Source of the DNA: Paenibacillus borealis
GTDB taxonomy: Bacteria > Bacillota > Bacilli > Paenibacillales > Paenibacillaceae
DNA length: 64,000 bases
Direction of reading: 5' to 3'
NCBI RefSeq assembly: GCF_000758665.1
Contig: NZ_CP009285.1
Coordinates: 2,728,001-2,792,000 of the forward strand
Translations under genes and position numbers: made by a program
Part shown: in pieces, positions 8,759 through 17,797 of the stretch
How the letters are laid out: every line of letters begins with the position of its first letter
Numbering within the stretch: the stretch's first letter is position 1
Notes under the pieces: model-generated
Seen by the model: only the letters and a program-made list of their open reading frames with translations
Told to the model about the DNA's origin: nothing
Database searches by the model: none

Positions 8759-8803
8759 AAACAGCCCTTCCTTCCGCATCTGGCGGGGGGAGGGCTGTTT
8801 TTT
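8759..8803. terminator. Bidirectional terminator between convergent genes
   Basis: ACAGCCCT (8761) pairs with AGGGCTGT (8791) and is followed by T6; on the other strand an A-run-derived tail serves the minus-strand terD gene. It lies in the 67-base gap between convergent genes. Confidence 0.85.
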
Positions 8804-8816
8804 GCTGATGTATCAA

Positions 8817-10088
8817 CTATTTACTGCCGGCTTCCCATCTCAGATTCCAGTTATAGCGGTGATCCAATTCCTCATGCCCGGCGAAATATTCTACGAGCCG
8901 CTCTACGCTGAAGGTCTCGTCATTCTGATTACGAATCATGGCGATGGCACACATTCCTTTATTATTGTTATGCTCATCCAGCCGGACCTCAATCTCCGGT
9001 CCGCCTTGCTGCCTGATGGTCACCAGGGCGTCAGCCTGCGACCAGTTGGTGATTCCCTCATAGATAAAGGCAAAGATAACAATCCGGCTAATCTCGGAGA
9101 GATAATGGCCATTAATCCGCAGATTCTCGCCTGTGGCGATTGATCCGGTGCGGTCATCCCCGTCCAGGGAGATGTATGGCGGTCTGTTCAAGCTTCCGAA
9201 AGATTCGCCGAGTGCCTGAACAGTGCCTTTAAGGCCATTTTTCAGCTCAAACAGGCAACCGAGGTCAAGATCGACGCCTTTGCTGCCGAACCAGCCGGAT
9301 GATTTTGTTTGAACCCAATTGAGATTGATCAGGATCTCGCCTAGTGATCCATTGCCTTTATCGAGATTAATCCGCTCCCCGCGTTGCTTAAGCAGGATGG
9401 GTGAAGAAGGAGGCAAATTACCCGCTGGTTTAGGCCGTGACCGCAGCTCCGGGAGAACAAGAGGGGATTGCGGTGGTTGAACGACCCGGCTGGCGGGCTG
9501 AACAGACGGCAGTATATCATTGACCTGAATCCCATAACTATGGCATAGGGCGGTTAAGCCTCCGGCATATCCGGAACCCACAGCGCTGAATTTCCATTCA
9601 TTCTGGTATCTGTAGATTTCTCCGGCAACAATGGCGGTCTCTACAGAAAAAGCTTTGCCTAGCCTATACCGGAGGAGCTCAGTTCCATCGGCAGCGTTGA
9701 TGATCCGCAGATACACATCTTCCAGCAGCGAGAAGTTCTGCTGGCGCTTCTCAGCTTCATAAATCGTAAGTGCAAATGCAATCCGCTCGTAGTCTGCGGG
9801 AATTTGACTAAGCCCGACAGCAATTTGTGTGTTGTCGGTTAACCCTGCATTGGCGATTTTATCGGAGTGTAATATAGCTACGGACTGGTCCGGAGTAGAA
9901 GGGTTGCCATAAAAAATAAGGTCCCCATCTTTAGAGACAGTCTGGGCCGGCGTAAGCAGAAACACGGAAAAATCAACCTCAACCGCAGAGCTCGTATTAT
10001 GCCAGCCCATTCCTACGATGATGCGGGTAAGGAGCGGATTATCTTTTGTTAAATTGCATTTCTGTCCCTTTATCAGTTGAGCGGTCAT
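8817..10088 (-). CDS. TerD/TerA-type tellurium-resistance family protein, tandem domain
   Basis: A 423-residue cytosolic protein with two TerD-like modules. The first (about 1-185) shows LTRIIVGMGWHN, VDFSVFLLTP and YERIAFALTIYE; the second (about 235-423) shows LGEILINLNWVQ, GVDLDLGCLFEL and SRIVIFAFIYEG. A Pro-rich linker joins them. TerD domains bind calcium and occur in stress and membrane-associated ter systems; the acidic VDLDLG segment fits calcium binding. The second half resembles TerA more than TerD. It probably forms a unit with the unknown gene at 10142-10702 on the same strand, 53 bases upstream. No TerC-like membrane partner is present here. Confidence 0.85.
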   Translation of the reverse strand: MTAQLIKGQKCNLTKDNPLLTRIIVGMGWHNTSSAVEVDFSVFLLTPAQTVSKDGDLIFYGNPSTPDQSVAILHSDKIANAGLTDNTQIAVGLSQIPADYERIAFALTIYEAEKRQQNFSLLEDVYLRIINAADGTELLRYRLGKAFSVETAIVAGEIYRYQNEWKFSAVGSGYAGGLTALCHSYGIQVNDILPSVQPASRVVQPPQSPLVLPELRSRPKPAGNLPPSSPILLKQRGERINLDKGNGSLGEILINLNWVQTKSSGWFGSKGVDLDLGCLFELKNGLKGTVQALGESFGSLNRPPYISLDGDDRTGSIATGENLRINGHYLSEISRIVIFAFIYEGITNWSQADALVTIRQQGGPEIEVRLDEHNNNKGMCAIAMIRNQNDETFSVERLVEYFAGHEELDHRYNWNLRWEAGSK

Positions 10089-10141
10089 TAGAACCAGCCT
10101 TTCAGTAGATTAGTAGAATCGGAATCAATACCTGGAGGAGG

Positions 10142-10702
10142 TTAGAATCTGCCGCGTCGTCCGGCATCAAGATTCGGACCGTTCAGACTGGACAGCCTGT
10201 CTAAAGAGTGTTCGTAGATACGTACAATATCCTGCACCTTTTGGAACTCCGGATCCGATGGGCCCAGATTGTCCATGAACATACGCTGCAGGATTTCACT
10301 ATAAAAGGAGATGCGGGCCTGGACAAGACTGCATTCGTAATCAATGATTTCTTCCAGCGAGTGCTGAACAAATTCCATCAGGTCATCAGCCGGATTATCG
10401 CGGACCTCCCGCTCATTGCGTGCGGCAACCGGTGTGTTCACATTATCGAGGTTAACGGTCGAGCGTATATCGGTGAAGAGTATGCCTTCTTTTGCCAGCA
10501 TGACCTGAAAAGGTTTGTGCTTGAACAGCTCTTGTGCGACAAGAGCACACATCGCCTGATTCCGGAGCAGGATGCCGTCAAAGGGGTGGAGCACCCAGCC
10601 TCTGTCATCCCGGTACAGGCTGAACGTGAAGTACTCGCCTCCATATTCATATTTCAGATTAATAGTGGTCTCTGAAGTAAGCTCATATTGAAATGCATCC
10701 AT
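10142..10702 (-). CDS. Unknown protein linked to TerD gene
   Basis: A 186-residue soluble protein that I do not recognise. The N-terminal half is beta-rich (INLKYEYGGEYFTFSLYRDD) with several aromatic residues; the C-terminal half is helical and acidic (DPADDLMEF-like stretches, then FQKVQDIVRIYEHSLDRL), ending in a basic GRRGRF tail. No signal peptide or membrane segment is seen. It is upstream of and co-directional with the tandem TerD gene, so a shared transcript and a joint role are plausible. The start ATG at 10702 has a purine-rich site (GGAGG) nearby. Confidence 0.65.
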   Translation of the reverse strand: MDAFQYELTSETTINLKYEYGGEYFTFSLYRDDRGWVLHPFDGILLRNQAMCALVAQELFKHKPFQVMLAKEGILFTDIRSTVNLDNVNTPVAARNEREVRDNPADDLMEFVQHSLEEIIDYECSLVQARISFYSEILQRMFMDNLGPSDPEFQKVQDIVRIYEHSLDRLSSLNGPNLDAGRRGRF

Positions 10703-10826
10703 TCAAGTTCGCGCCTCCTGCTTCTTCTATGGGTTTATATTAGCATAGCAGAATATGGGGAATGTTGGGAGAGCACGGTTGATTATTTATATCAGATTTA
10801 GTAGTTTAGTAGTGAGGTGATGAACG

Positions 10827-10931
10827 ATGAAGAAGTATCTGGGAAGTATAGAAGTGAGCCCGGGTCAGAAATTGCCGCTGATTATGGAGAGTAACGGAGA
10901 GGTTCCTGATAGACCGCATCCTTTGGACTAG
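10827..10931 (+). CDS. Short open frame of 34 codons, possible small peptide
   Basis: ATG at 10827 follows a good ribosome binding site (GAGGTGATG, 10814-10822) and encodes MKKYLGSIEVSPGQKLPLIM then ESNGEVPDRPHPLD. I do not recognise it. The last seven codons form the left arm of an intrinsic terminator, so transcript and reading frame end together, which suggests a dedicated small mRNA. It has no hydrophobic signal. It could be a small regulatory peptide, or a chance frame in a short RNA. It is divergent from the TerD-linked gene. Confidence 0.4.
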   Translation: MKKYLGSIEVSPGQKLPLIMESNGEVPDRPHPLD

Positions 10932-10949
10932 GGCGGTCTATTTCTTTTT
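10910..10949 (+). terminator. Terminator overlapping the 34-codon frame
   Basis: TAGACCGC (10910-10917) pairs with GCGGTCTA (10933-10940) and TTTCTTTTT follows. The left arm is inside the short frame whose stop is at 10929-10931. Confidence 0.8.
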
Positions 10950-10999
10950 GAGGTCCCTGAAATTTTCATCTGCGGACTACATAAATGAATTTACAATCT

Positions 11000-11027
11000 G
11001 CCCTGGGATTAATTCCAGGGCTTTTTT
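11000..11027 (+). terminator. Second intrinsic terminator
   Basis: GCCCTGG (11000-11006) pairs with CCAGGGC (11015-11021), followed by T6. The gap 10950-11250 otherwise holds only AT-rich sequence before the solute-binding protein gene; I see no clear promoter match. Confidence 0.85.
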
Positions 11028-11250
11028 GATTGGAATGAAATGAAGTGCGAGTCCCGCGTCTAAGGATATGAACTGCGGGAAAAATGTTAAAGGCAACCGA
11101 AAATCCATTTTTTGTATTATTGTGTTATGTTATATGACATTAATCTTTGTTTTGGTTGTGGATCTTAGATGATTTTGTCGAATAATAGGATTTTAATGAA
11201 ATTTCAAGCTGATAGAATAGACCTATATCCAAACAAGGGGTGAAGAGGAA

Positions 11251-12288
11251 ATGAAAAAGTGGTTAACGGTGTCACTTATTATGACAATGATGGTGGTTGT
11301 GCTCTCGGCATGCGGAGGAAACAAAGCAAAGGACAGCGCATCGGGTGGTAGTTCGGACAAGCTGGTAGTCTATACCCCGAATAGTGAAGCGATGATTAAT
11401 GCACTTATCCCGGCATTTGAGAAGCAGACTGGCGTTACAGTGGAGCTGGTATCGGCAGGCAGCGGCGAGCTGATCAAGCGGATTCAGTCAGAGAAAACCA
11501 ACCCGTATGCTGACGTCATGTTCGGCGGAGCTTATGCCCTGTTCAATGATAATGCGGAGCTGTTCGAGGAATATGTCTCGCCTAACGATAAGGATCTGCT
11601 GGAAGGGCATACGAATACGACGGGCATCATGACCTCTTACGTATCGGACGGAAGCGTGCTGCTGGTGAATACGAATCTGGCAGGCGATATTGAAATTAAC
11701 GGTTACGAGGATCTGCTTAATCCGGAGCTGAAGGGCAAGATCGCGATGGCGGACCCTGCCAATTCCAGCTCGGCGTTCGCCCAATTGACGAATATGCTTA
11801 GAGCTATGGGCGGGGATTATACCTCCGATGCCGGCTGGGATTATGTAGCCAAGCTGCTTGAGAATCTGGATGGTAAAATTGCAGGCGGCTCCAGCAAAGC
11901 GCACAAAAGTGTTGCTGACGGGGAATACGTGGTGGCGTTAACCTACGAAGATCCGGCAGTCAGCTACGTAAAAGACGGTGCGCCGGTAAAGGTTGTGTAT
12001 CCGGAAGAGGGAACGGTGTTCCTGGATGCGGTAGCCGGAGTGGTTAAAGGCTCTCCAAATCAGGAAAATGCCCGGAAGTTCATTGACTTCCTGATCTCCA
12101 AAGAAGGGCAGGATGCGCTAGGACAGGAAACGACCAACCGCCCGCTGCGCGCCGATGCTGTGATCGGAGACTTCATGACACCGATGGACCAAATCAAGGT
12201 GATTGATGAGGATGTAGCGTATGTTGCAGAGAATAAGGCAGCTATTGTGGAGCGTTACACCGAGCTGTTTACTAATATTGCTGAATAA
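11251..12288 (+). CDS. ABC importer solute-binding lipoprotein, FbpA/AfuA-like
   Basis: The extracytoplasmic receptor of the importer at 11.2-15.1 kb. It has a lipoprotein signal (VVVLSAC, lipidated Cys21), then a type 2 periplasmic-binding fold (VYTPNSEAMINALIPAFEKQ; YEDLLNPELKGKIAMADP; FIDFLISKEGQDALGQ). The pattern is that of the FbpA/FutA/AfuA branch. Members bind ferric iron, but also hexose phosphates (AfuA), thiamine or 2-aminoethylphosphonate, so the substrate is open. The iron-type tyrosine pair near the C-terminus is not evident, which argues against a classical ferric-binding role. The neighbouring histidine kinase and regulator probably sense the same substrate. Confidence 0.85.
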   Translation: MKKWLTVSLIMTMMVVVLSACGGNKAKDSASGGSSDKLVVYTPNSEAMINALIPAFEKQTGVTVELVSAGSGELIKRIQSEKTNPYADVMFGGAYALFNDNAELFEEYVSPNDKDLLEGHTNTTGIMTSYVSDGSVLLVNTNLAGDIEINGYEDLLNPELKGKIAMADPANSSSAFAQLTNMLRAMGGDYTSDAGWDYVAKLLENLDGKIAGGSSKAHKSVADGEYVVALTYEDPAVSYVKDGAPVKVVYPEEGTVFLDAVAGVVKGSPNQENARKFIDFLISKEGQDALGQETTNRPLRADAVIGDFMTPMDQIKVIDEDVAYVAENKAAIVERYTELFTNIAE

Positions 12289-12332
12289 TTCAAGACCGGA
12301 ACAGCCAATCAGAGAAAAGGCGGGTGAATAAC

Positions 12333-13439
12333 ATGAGCGTTGCGATATCCTTCAAGGGCATTGTCAAAAAATATGGCGACACCACCGTTATCCCCGAGCT
12401 GTCCCTGGACATTCAAAAGGGTGAGTTCTTCACCCTTTTGGGTCCTTCGGGCTGCGGGAAAACAACACTGCTGCGGATGGTGGCCGGCTTCAACAGTATT
12501 GAAGGCGGGGATCTCGGCTTCAATGATAAAGTAATGAACAACGTCCCTCCGGGCAAACGGAATATTGGAATGGTATTTCAGAATTATGCGATCTTTCCGC
12601 ATTTAAGCGTATCCGAGAACGTTGCGTTCGGGCTGCAGAACCGTAAAGTGGCCAAGGGGGAGCTGCAGCGCAGAGTAGAGGGAATTCTGAATACGGTGCA
12701 GATTGAGGTGTACAAAGACAGAATGCCCAAGAATTTGTCAGGCGGCCAGCAGCAGCGTGTCGCCCTGGCCCGGGCCATCGTTATTAATCCTGACGTGCTG
12801 CTGATGGATGAGCCGCTCTCTAATCTGGATGCCCAGCTTCGAGTGGATATGCGTAATGCCATTAAGCGGATTCAGCGCGAGGTCGGGATTACCACGGTCT
12901 ACGTGACGCATGATCAGGAGGAGGCAATGGCGGTATCTGACCGGATCGCGGTTATGAAGTCCGGGATCATCCAGCAGGTGGGTACTCCCAGGGATATCTA
13001 TCAGCGCCCGGCCAATCTGTTCGTTGCTACGTTCATCGGACGGACCAATGTCATTGAGGCCAAGCTGGAGAGCGGAGCTGAAGGTGAAGCGGTTCTTCGT
13101 ATTGGCAGCAGCTACTCACTGGTGGTGCCGGGGCTGCAAGCTGAACTCAAGTCTGCCGGAGCAGCAGGGGTTAAACTTTCAGTCCGGCCGGAGGAGTTCG
13201 TGCTGGCGGAGGAAGGGGCAGGCCTTGCGGGAACGGTTGTAAACAACGTTTTCCTGGGACTGAGCACACATCTGGTTGTCGCGCTGGAGAACGGGCAGGA
13301 AGTGGAAATCATCCAGCAGTCTGCTACTGCTGAAGTGGTGGATATTGGCCGTAAGGTTACTCTCACTATTCTTCCGGGAACGGTCAATGTCTATGACGCG
13401 TCCGGGGAGCGCAATTTGAACCGGAGGCTGGCCCTATGA
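12333..13439 (+). CDS. ABC transporter ATP-binding protein (FbpC/PotA-like)
   Basis: The motor subunit of the importer, 368 residues. Walker A is LGPSGCGKTT, the signature is NLSGGQQQRVALARA, Walker B is VLLMDEPLSNLD, and the switch His is in VYVTHDQEEAMAVSD. A TOBE domain fills the last 120 residues. The start is the ATG at 12333, preceded by AAAGGCGGG; a GTG at 12324 lies within that site. It begins 44 bases after the receptor gene and overlaps the permease start by four bases (ATGA), showing an operon with translational coupling. Confidence 0.93.
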   Translation: MSVAISFKGIVKKYGDTTVIPELSLDIQKGEFFTLLGPSGCGKTTLLRMVAGFNSIEGGDLGFNDKVMNNVPPGKRNIGMVFQNYAIFPHLSVSENVAFGLQNRKVAKGELQRRVEGILNTVQIEVYKDRMPKNLSGGQQQRVALARAIVINPDVLLMDEPLSNLDAQLRVDMRNAIKRIQREVGITTVYVTHDQEEAMAVSDRIAVMKSGIIQQVGTPRDIYQRPANLFVATFIGRTNVIEAKLESGAEGEAVLRIGSSYSLVVPGLQAELKSAGAAGVKLSVRPEEFVLAEEGAGLAGTVVNNVFLGLSTHLVVALENGQEVEIIQQSATAEVVDIGRKVTLTILPGTVNVYDASGERNLNRRLAL

Positions 13440-15091
13440 GCGGCCGTATGAAGCGCTGGGACATCTGGTCGCTGATTACCTTTATTATTTTTGCCGGATA
13501 TCTGGTATTTCTGGCTCTGCCTTTATTCATGCTGCTGATCAAAAGCTTTTTTGACGGGACAACCGGCGAGTTCTCGCTCGCATACTTCCATAAATTTTTC
13601 AGCAAAGCCTATTATATGAACGCTGTCTGGAACAGCATAAAGGTAACGGTTAGTGTCACACTGCTGTCCATCCTGGTTGCCGGACCGCTGGCTTACATCA
13701 TGACGATTGCCAGGATTAAAGGGAGCGCTACGGTGCGCATTCTGATCCTGATCTCCTCCATGTCCGCTCCGTTTATCGGCGCGTATGCCTGGATTCTGCT
13801 GCTGGGACGCAGCGGGGTGATCACTAAATTCATGTCCACTGTATTCGGCTTCAGTATGCCTGACATTTACGGTTTCTCCGGCATTCTGCTGGTGCTGACG
13901 CTTCAGCTGTCTCCGCTGATCTTCATGTACGTATCCGGGGCACTCAAGAATGTTGACAACTCCCTGATGGAAGCTGCGGAGAGTATGAACTGCACGGGGC
14001 TGCGTAAAATGTGGAAAATACTCGTGCCGCTGATTATGCCGACACTTCTGGCCGGTGGTCTGCTTGTCTTCATGCGGGCGTTCGCGGATTTCGGCACACC
14101 GATGCTGATCGGTGAAGGATACCGGACCGTGCCGGTGCTGATCTTCAATGAATTTATCAGTGAGGTCGGGGGAGATGACGGCTTTGCTGCAGCGATCAGT
14201 GTAATTGTAGTTGTGTTCGCGGTTACCGTCTTTCTGCTGCAGAAGTACGTTGCGAACCGGAAATCCTACAGTATGAGTGCTTTGAACCCGATTGAACCGA
14301 AAAGGCTGAAGGGCATTGCCAATCTGGCGGCTCATGCCTATGTCTATCTGTTCACGTTATTGGCGCTCATGCCTCAGGCCTATGTAGCTTATACATCCTT
14401 CCTGAAGACCTCGGGCAAAATATTCGTCGACGGCTACTCCCTGGACAGCTACCGCGCGGCCTTCTCTAAAGTGGGGGATTCCATTTACAATACCTTCATG
14501 ATGGCCAGTATTACGATTATCATCATTACGCTGGCTGCGGTACTGATTGCATATGTAACGGTGAAGCGCAAAGGTGCGGTGGCGAATGTTCTGGATACCT
14601 TCACCATGCTGCCTTATATCGTACCGGGCTCCATTCTGGGGATTGCCCTGCTGGTTACCTTCAATAAGGAACCTCTGGTACTGAGTGGTACCTCCGTGAT
14701 TCTGATTGCTGCCTTTGTGATCCGGCGTCTGCCGTATACGATCCGCTCCAGCGCCGCCGTGCTCCATCAGGTGAACGACAGCATTGAAGAGGCAGCGATC
14801 AGTCTGGGAGCCTCCACTATGCGGACCTTCTTCAGGATAACAGTGCCGATGATGATTTCCGGTGTATTCGCCGGGGCGATCATCAGCTGGATCAGCATCA
14901 TCACCGAGCTTAGTACCTCCATTATTCTGTATACAGGGAATACCCGGACGATGACGGTTGCTGTCTACACAGAGGTTGTCCGCGGCAATTATGGGGTTGC
15001 GGCTGCGTTATCAACACTGCTGACGGCAATCACTGTGGTTTCACTGCTGCTGTTCTTCAAGCTTTCCGGCAAAAAAGAAGTAACTATGTAA
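13436..15091 (+). CDS. ABC transporter permease, two fused membrane domains (FbpB-like)
   Basis: A 551-residue permease with about 12 membrane segments and two copies of the EAA loop that contacts the ATPase (EAAESMNCTGLRKMWKILVP near residue 180; EEAAISLGASTMRTFFRITV near 455). It thus supplies both membrane domains in one chain, as FbpB and AfuB do. Its start overlaps the ATPase stop (ATGA). A stem-loop follows the gene, and the kinase/regulator pair starts 130 bases on. Confidence 0.92.
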   Translation: MSGRMKRWDIWSLITFIIFAGYLVFLALPLFMLLIKSFFDGTTGEFSLAYFHKFFSKAYYMNAVWNSIKVTVSVTLLSILVAGPLAYIMTIARIKGSATVRILILISSMSAPFIGAYAWILLLGRSGVITKFMSTVFGFSMPDIYGFSGILLVLTLQLSPLIFMYVSGALKNVDNSLMEAAESMNCTGLRKMWKILVPLIMPTLLAGGLLVFMRAFADFGTPMLIGEGYRTVPVLIFNEFISEVGGDDGFAAAISVIVVVFAVTVFLLQKYVANRKSYSMSALNPIEPKRLKGIANLAAHAYVYLFTLLALMPQAYVAYTSFLKTSGKIFVDGYSLDSYRAAFSKVGDSIYNTFMMASITIIIITLAAVLIAYVTVKRKGAVANVLDTFTMLPYIVPGSILGIALLVTFNKEPLVLSGTSVILIAAFVIRRLPYTIRSSAAVLHQVNDSIEEAAISLGASTMRTFFRITVPMMISGVFAGAIISWISIITELSTSIILYTGNTRTMTVAVYTEVVRGNYGVAAALSTLLTAITVVSLLLFFKLSGKKEVTM

Positions 15092-15102
15092 CTCTTGACC
15101 GG

Positions 15103-15129
15103 GCCCGCGCAAGCGGGTGCCGGGCTTTT
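15103..15129 (+). terminator. GC-rich stem-loop after permease
   Basis: GCCCG (15103-15107) pairs with CGGGC (15121-15125), with an inner CCCGC-GCAA-GCGGG alternative, then TTTTC. It may end or reduce transcription into the kinase gene. Confidence 0.55.
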
Positions 15130-15219
15130 CTGTATCAGGCTTGTGCCGACAGGTTTGAAAGGTATCCCGGTCCCGGCTGCCCTGGTATGATAGTAGGACG
15201 AATGAGAGGGGAGAGCAGT

Positions 15220-16941
15220 ATGGCAATGGCAAAAAGGAGCTTCAAGGATTCACTTCGCAGGTTATTTCTGCTGCATACCCTTGTGCCGATATCCATTTTA
15301 TTCGTGCTGTTCCTGATATTCATAATGATCAATTCGCGGTTCCTGCTAATCAACCAGACGAGGGATGCGGGCAAAACAATCAAGTCGGCGATGGAGCAAG
15401 TCTACAGCTCCTATATTAATGAAATGAATGAAGCTGCAGCACAGGATGCCGTTGTTGCTTTTACCGAATCACGGGTTCAAGGTCCGGAGGTGTTCGAACG
15501 GTTCTATGACTTCAATAACCGCCAGCGGGTGAAGAGCATTATGTATATCATTCGTGCAGACGGAAATATTATGGCATCCTCTGCCAACTATACCTCCGAA
15601 TCCTCTGACCTTGCACTGCAGGCGCTTGCCCGGCGGATGCACAATCAGGGCTTGGCGGAATTGGCCGAGACCAATCATATCCGCTTCTCGCATGACCGCT
15701 ACACCGCCTATACGTTTGCCAGAGAAATCCGTGACGGCGGAGTTGTGCTTGGTTATCTAATCTATCAGCTGTACGAACTGGATCTGCAGAAGCTGCTCTT
15801 CGTGCAGAATAACGAAATCGCTGTGGTCACCGACCCTTACCGGACCATCATTGCCGCTACAAATAATCTGACCCAGGGGCTGATGAACAAATACAGCCTG
15901 GCCAGTGATTCCAAGGGATACGTGTGGATTGATAAAGGGAAGTATTATAGTAAAGAAACGTACATACCGCTGTCGCAATGGCGGATTTATACCTTAAGTG
16001 CCGCTGAAGGAAACCGCAGTGCCTATTGGTCCCTGGGAGTATTTTTTACGATGGCCAGTCTGCTGCTCTGGATTGTCATTCAGTATTCTGCCCGCATTAT
16101 CTCCACCCGCCAGTCAAGGGCGATAGACAAGCTGATCTACGCTGTCCGGGAACTCCAGTCCGGCAATATGGATTCCTACGTTTACATAGGAACCGGTGAC
16201 GAGTTCGAGACGCTTGCGAATCAATACAATCAGATGCTGCAGCGTCTGAATGAACTGGTCGCCCAGAACATAGAGCTGTCCGATCTGCGCAGAGTGATTG
16301 AAGTGAAGCATCTGCAGTCGCAGTTTCATCCGCATTTCATATTCAATGTGCTGGAGACGCTCCGTTATGCCATAATCGTGGACAATAAGCTTGCCCAGGA
16401 TATGGTGCTTACACTTTCCCGGCACCTGCGCTACAGTATAGGCAATGAGCGGGACCATGTAGTGCTCGGGGAGGATCTTGAATATATTGCAGGCTATATG
16501 AAACTGCAGCAGATCCGTTTCAAAGACAGGCTCCACTACCGGGAAGAGGTAGATCAAGGAGCCAAAGCTGCGCTTGTTCCCAGACTGATGCTGCAGCCGG
16601 TAATCGAGAATACGATCAAATACGGCTACCGTCAGCGCCAATCCGTATCGGTAACTGTATTAGGCTGGATAGAAGACACGGATCTGATCATCGAGGTGAA
16701 GGATGATGCCGGAGGAATGAGCCGGGAACGGCTGGAGGAAGTGCGGGCCATTATGGGATCGCAGGATAACCGTGCTCCGCATATCGGGCTGCATAATCTG
16801 CACCGGCGGCTTGTGCTGATGTATGGGGACCGTTACGGTATTGAGATTGACAGCTCTCAGGGAGAAGGCACTGCCGTTACATTTAGATTGCCATACCGGA
16901 AGGAGGAGGCGGATGTTCAAGGTGCTGCTGGTCGAGGATGA
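15220..16941 (+). CDS. Sensor histidine kinase, YesM family
   Basis: A 573-residue membrane kinase. Segment 1 is near residues 15-37 and segment 2 near 267-290; the 230 residues between form the extracellular sensor. A HAMP region, a His_kinase domain with the phosphorylated His in SQFHPHFIFNVLETLRY, and an ATPase domain (LMLQPVIENTIKYGY, VKDDAGGMS, GIGLHNLHRRL-like IGLHNLHRR) follow. The start is ATG 15220 after GGGGAG; the open frame reaches back to 15187. Its end overlaps the regulator gene by 29 bases, so the two are coupled. Position next to the importer suggests it senses the same solute or its loaded receptor. Confidence 0.92.
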   Translation: MAMAKRSFKDSLRRLFLLHTLVPISILFVLFLIFIMINSRFLLINQTRDAGKTIKSAMEQVYSSYINEMNEAAAQDAVVAFTESRVQGPEVFERFYDFNNRQRVKSIMYIIRADGNIMASSANYTSESSDLALQALARRMHNQGLAELAETNHIRFSHDRYTAYTFAREIRDGGVVLGYLIYQLYELDLQKLLFVQNNEIAVVTDPYRTIIAATNNLTQGLMNKYSLASDSKGYVWIDKGKYYSKETYIPLSQWRIYTLSAAEGNRSAYWSLGVFFTMASLLLWIVIQYSARIISTRQSRAIDKLIYAVRELQSGNMDSYVYIGTGDEFETLANQYNQMLQRLNELVAQNIELSDLRRVIEVKHLQSQFHPHFIFNVLETLRYAIIVDNKLAQDMVLTLSRHLRYSIGNERDHVVLGEDLEYIAGYMKLQQIRFKDRLHYREEVDQGAKAALVPRLMLQPVIENTIKYGYRQRQSVSVTVLGWIEDTDLIIEVKDDAGGMSRERLEEVRAIMGSQDNRAPHIGLHNLHRRLVLMYGDRYGIEIDSSQGEGTAVTFRLPYRKEEADVQGAAGRG

Positions 16942-17740
16942 AGAGATGATCCGCAAAGGTCTGCGCTTTACATTTGACTGGATGGGAGCCGGCTGTGTAG
17001 TTGTTGGTGAAGCAGAGAACGGTGTGGAAGGGCTCCGCCAGATTGCAGATCTCCGCCCCGATATCGTGATTGTTGATGTCAATATGCCGCTGATGGACGG
17101 GATTGCCATGATTGAGCAGAGCGTGGAGGAAGCGGATTGCAGCTATATCATATTATCAGGCTACGACGAATTCAGGCTGGCCAAGGACGCCATCCGGCTG
17201 GGGGTTACCGAATATTTACTGAAGCCGCTGGAACAGGAGCAGTTATTCACCGCACTGGAGCGGGCCAAAAGCCAGCTGGAGATGAAGCGGCAATATACGG
17301 CAATGCTTACCTCGGGAGCCGGAAACGGGGAAGCTCTCCAGGCATCCGTCATTAAGCTGCCGGGGAAGTCTTCCCGTTATGTGTCCAGGATGATCCAGTA
17401 TGTTCAGGACCATTATGCGGAGAAGATCGGGATCAAGGATCTGGTGGAGAGCCTGGGGGTTAGTGCCACCTATTTGAACCAGAAATTCAAAAGTGAAACG
17501 ACCTATACCTTCAACGACTTTCTGAACCGTTACCGGATCCAAAAGGCGATGGATCTGCTGCGCAGCGGCGAGGATAAGGTGTATGCCATTGCTGCGGATG
17601 TGGGTTACAAGGATTACAAATATTTTATCGCGATCTTCAAGAAGTATGCCGGATGTACACCCAGCTATTATCAGGAGCGGTACGGGCGTGGAGAAAAGGG
17701 CGTTGATGCGGCCTCCAAAACCAATTCTACTAATGAATAA
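16913..17740 (+). CDS. Response regulator with AraC-type DNA-binding domain (YesN family)
   Basis: A 275-residue regulator. The receiver domain (1-120) has the acidic pocket VEDEE, the phospho-acceptor Asp55 in IVIVDVNMPLMDG, and the conserved Lys in YLLKPLE. The C-terminal AraC pair of HTH motifs is at about 160-260 (IKDLVESLGVSATYLNQKFK; VYAIAADVGYKDYKYFIAIF). The start at 16913 has AGGAGGAGG five bases upstream and lies within the end of the kinase gene. It likely activates the importer operon just upstream; no operator is obvious by eye. Confidence 0.93.
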   Translation: MFKVLLVEDEEMIRKGLRFTFDWMGAGCVVVGEAENGVEGLRQIADLRPDIVIVDVNMPLMDGIAMIEQSVEEADCSYIILSGYDEFRLAKDAIRLGVTEYLLKPLEQEQLFTALERAKSQLEMKRQYTAMLTSGAGNGEALQASVIKLPGKSSRYVSRMIQYVQDHYAEKIGIKDLVESLGVSATYLNQKFKSETTYTFNDFLNRYRIQKAMDLLRSGEDKVYAIAADVGYKDYKYFIAIFKKYAGCTPSYYQERYGRGEKGVDAASKTNSTNE

Positions 17741-17797
17741 TGAAGCGACAGCGAAGAATTGATCGTGCTGAAAATAAACTGAAGGAGTGAGCCGCCT

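Noticed and set aside
11100..11250. Fur box or riboswitch before the FbpA-like receptor gene
   Set aside because: AT-rich words such as GTTATGTTATATGAC are present but none matches a Fur 7-1-7 site, and no conserved riboswitch fold was visible.
13523..14335. Long antisense frame within the permease gene
   Set aside because: Antisense shadow of a GC-rich membrane-protein gene with clear EAA loops on the plus strand.
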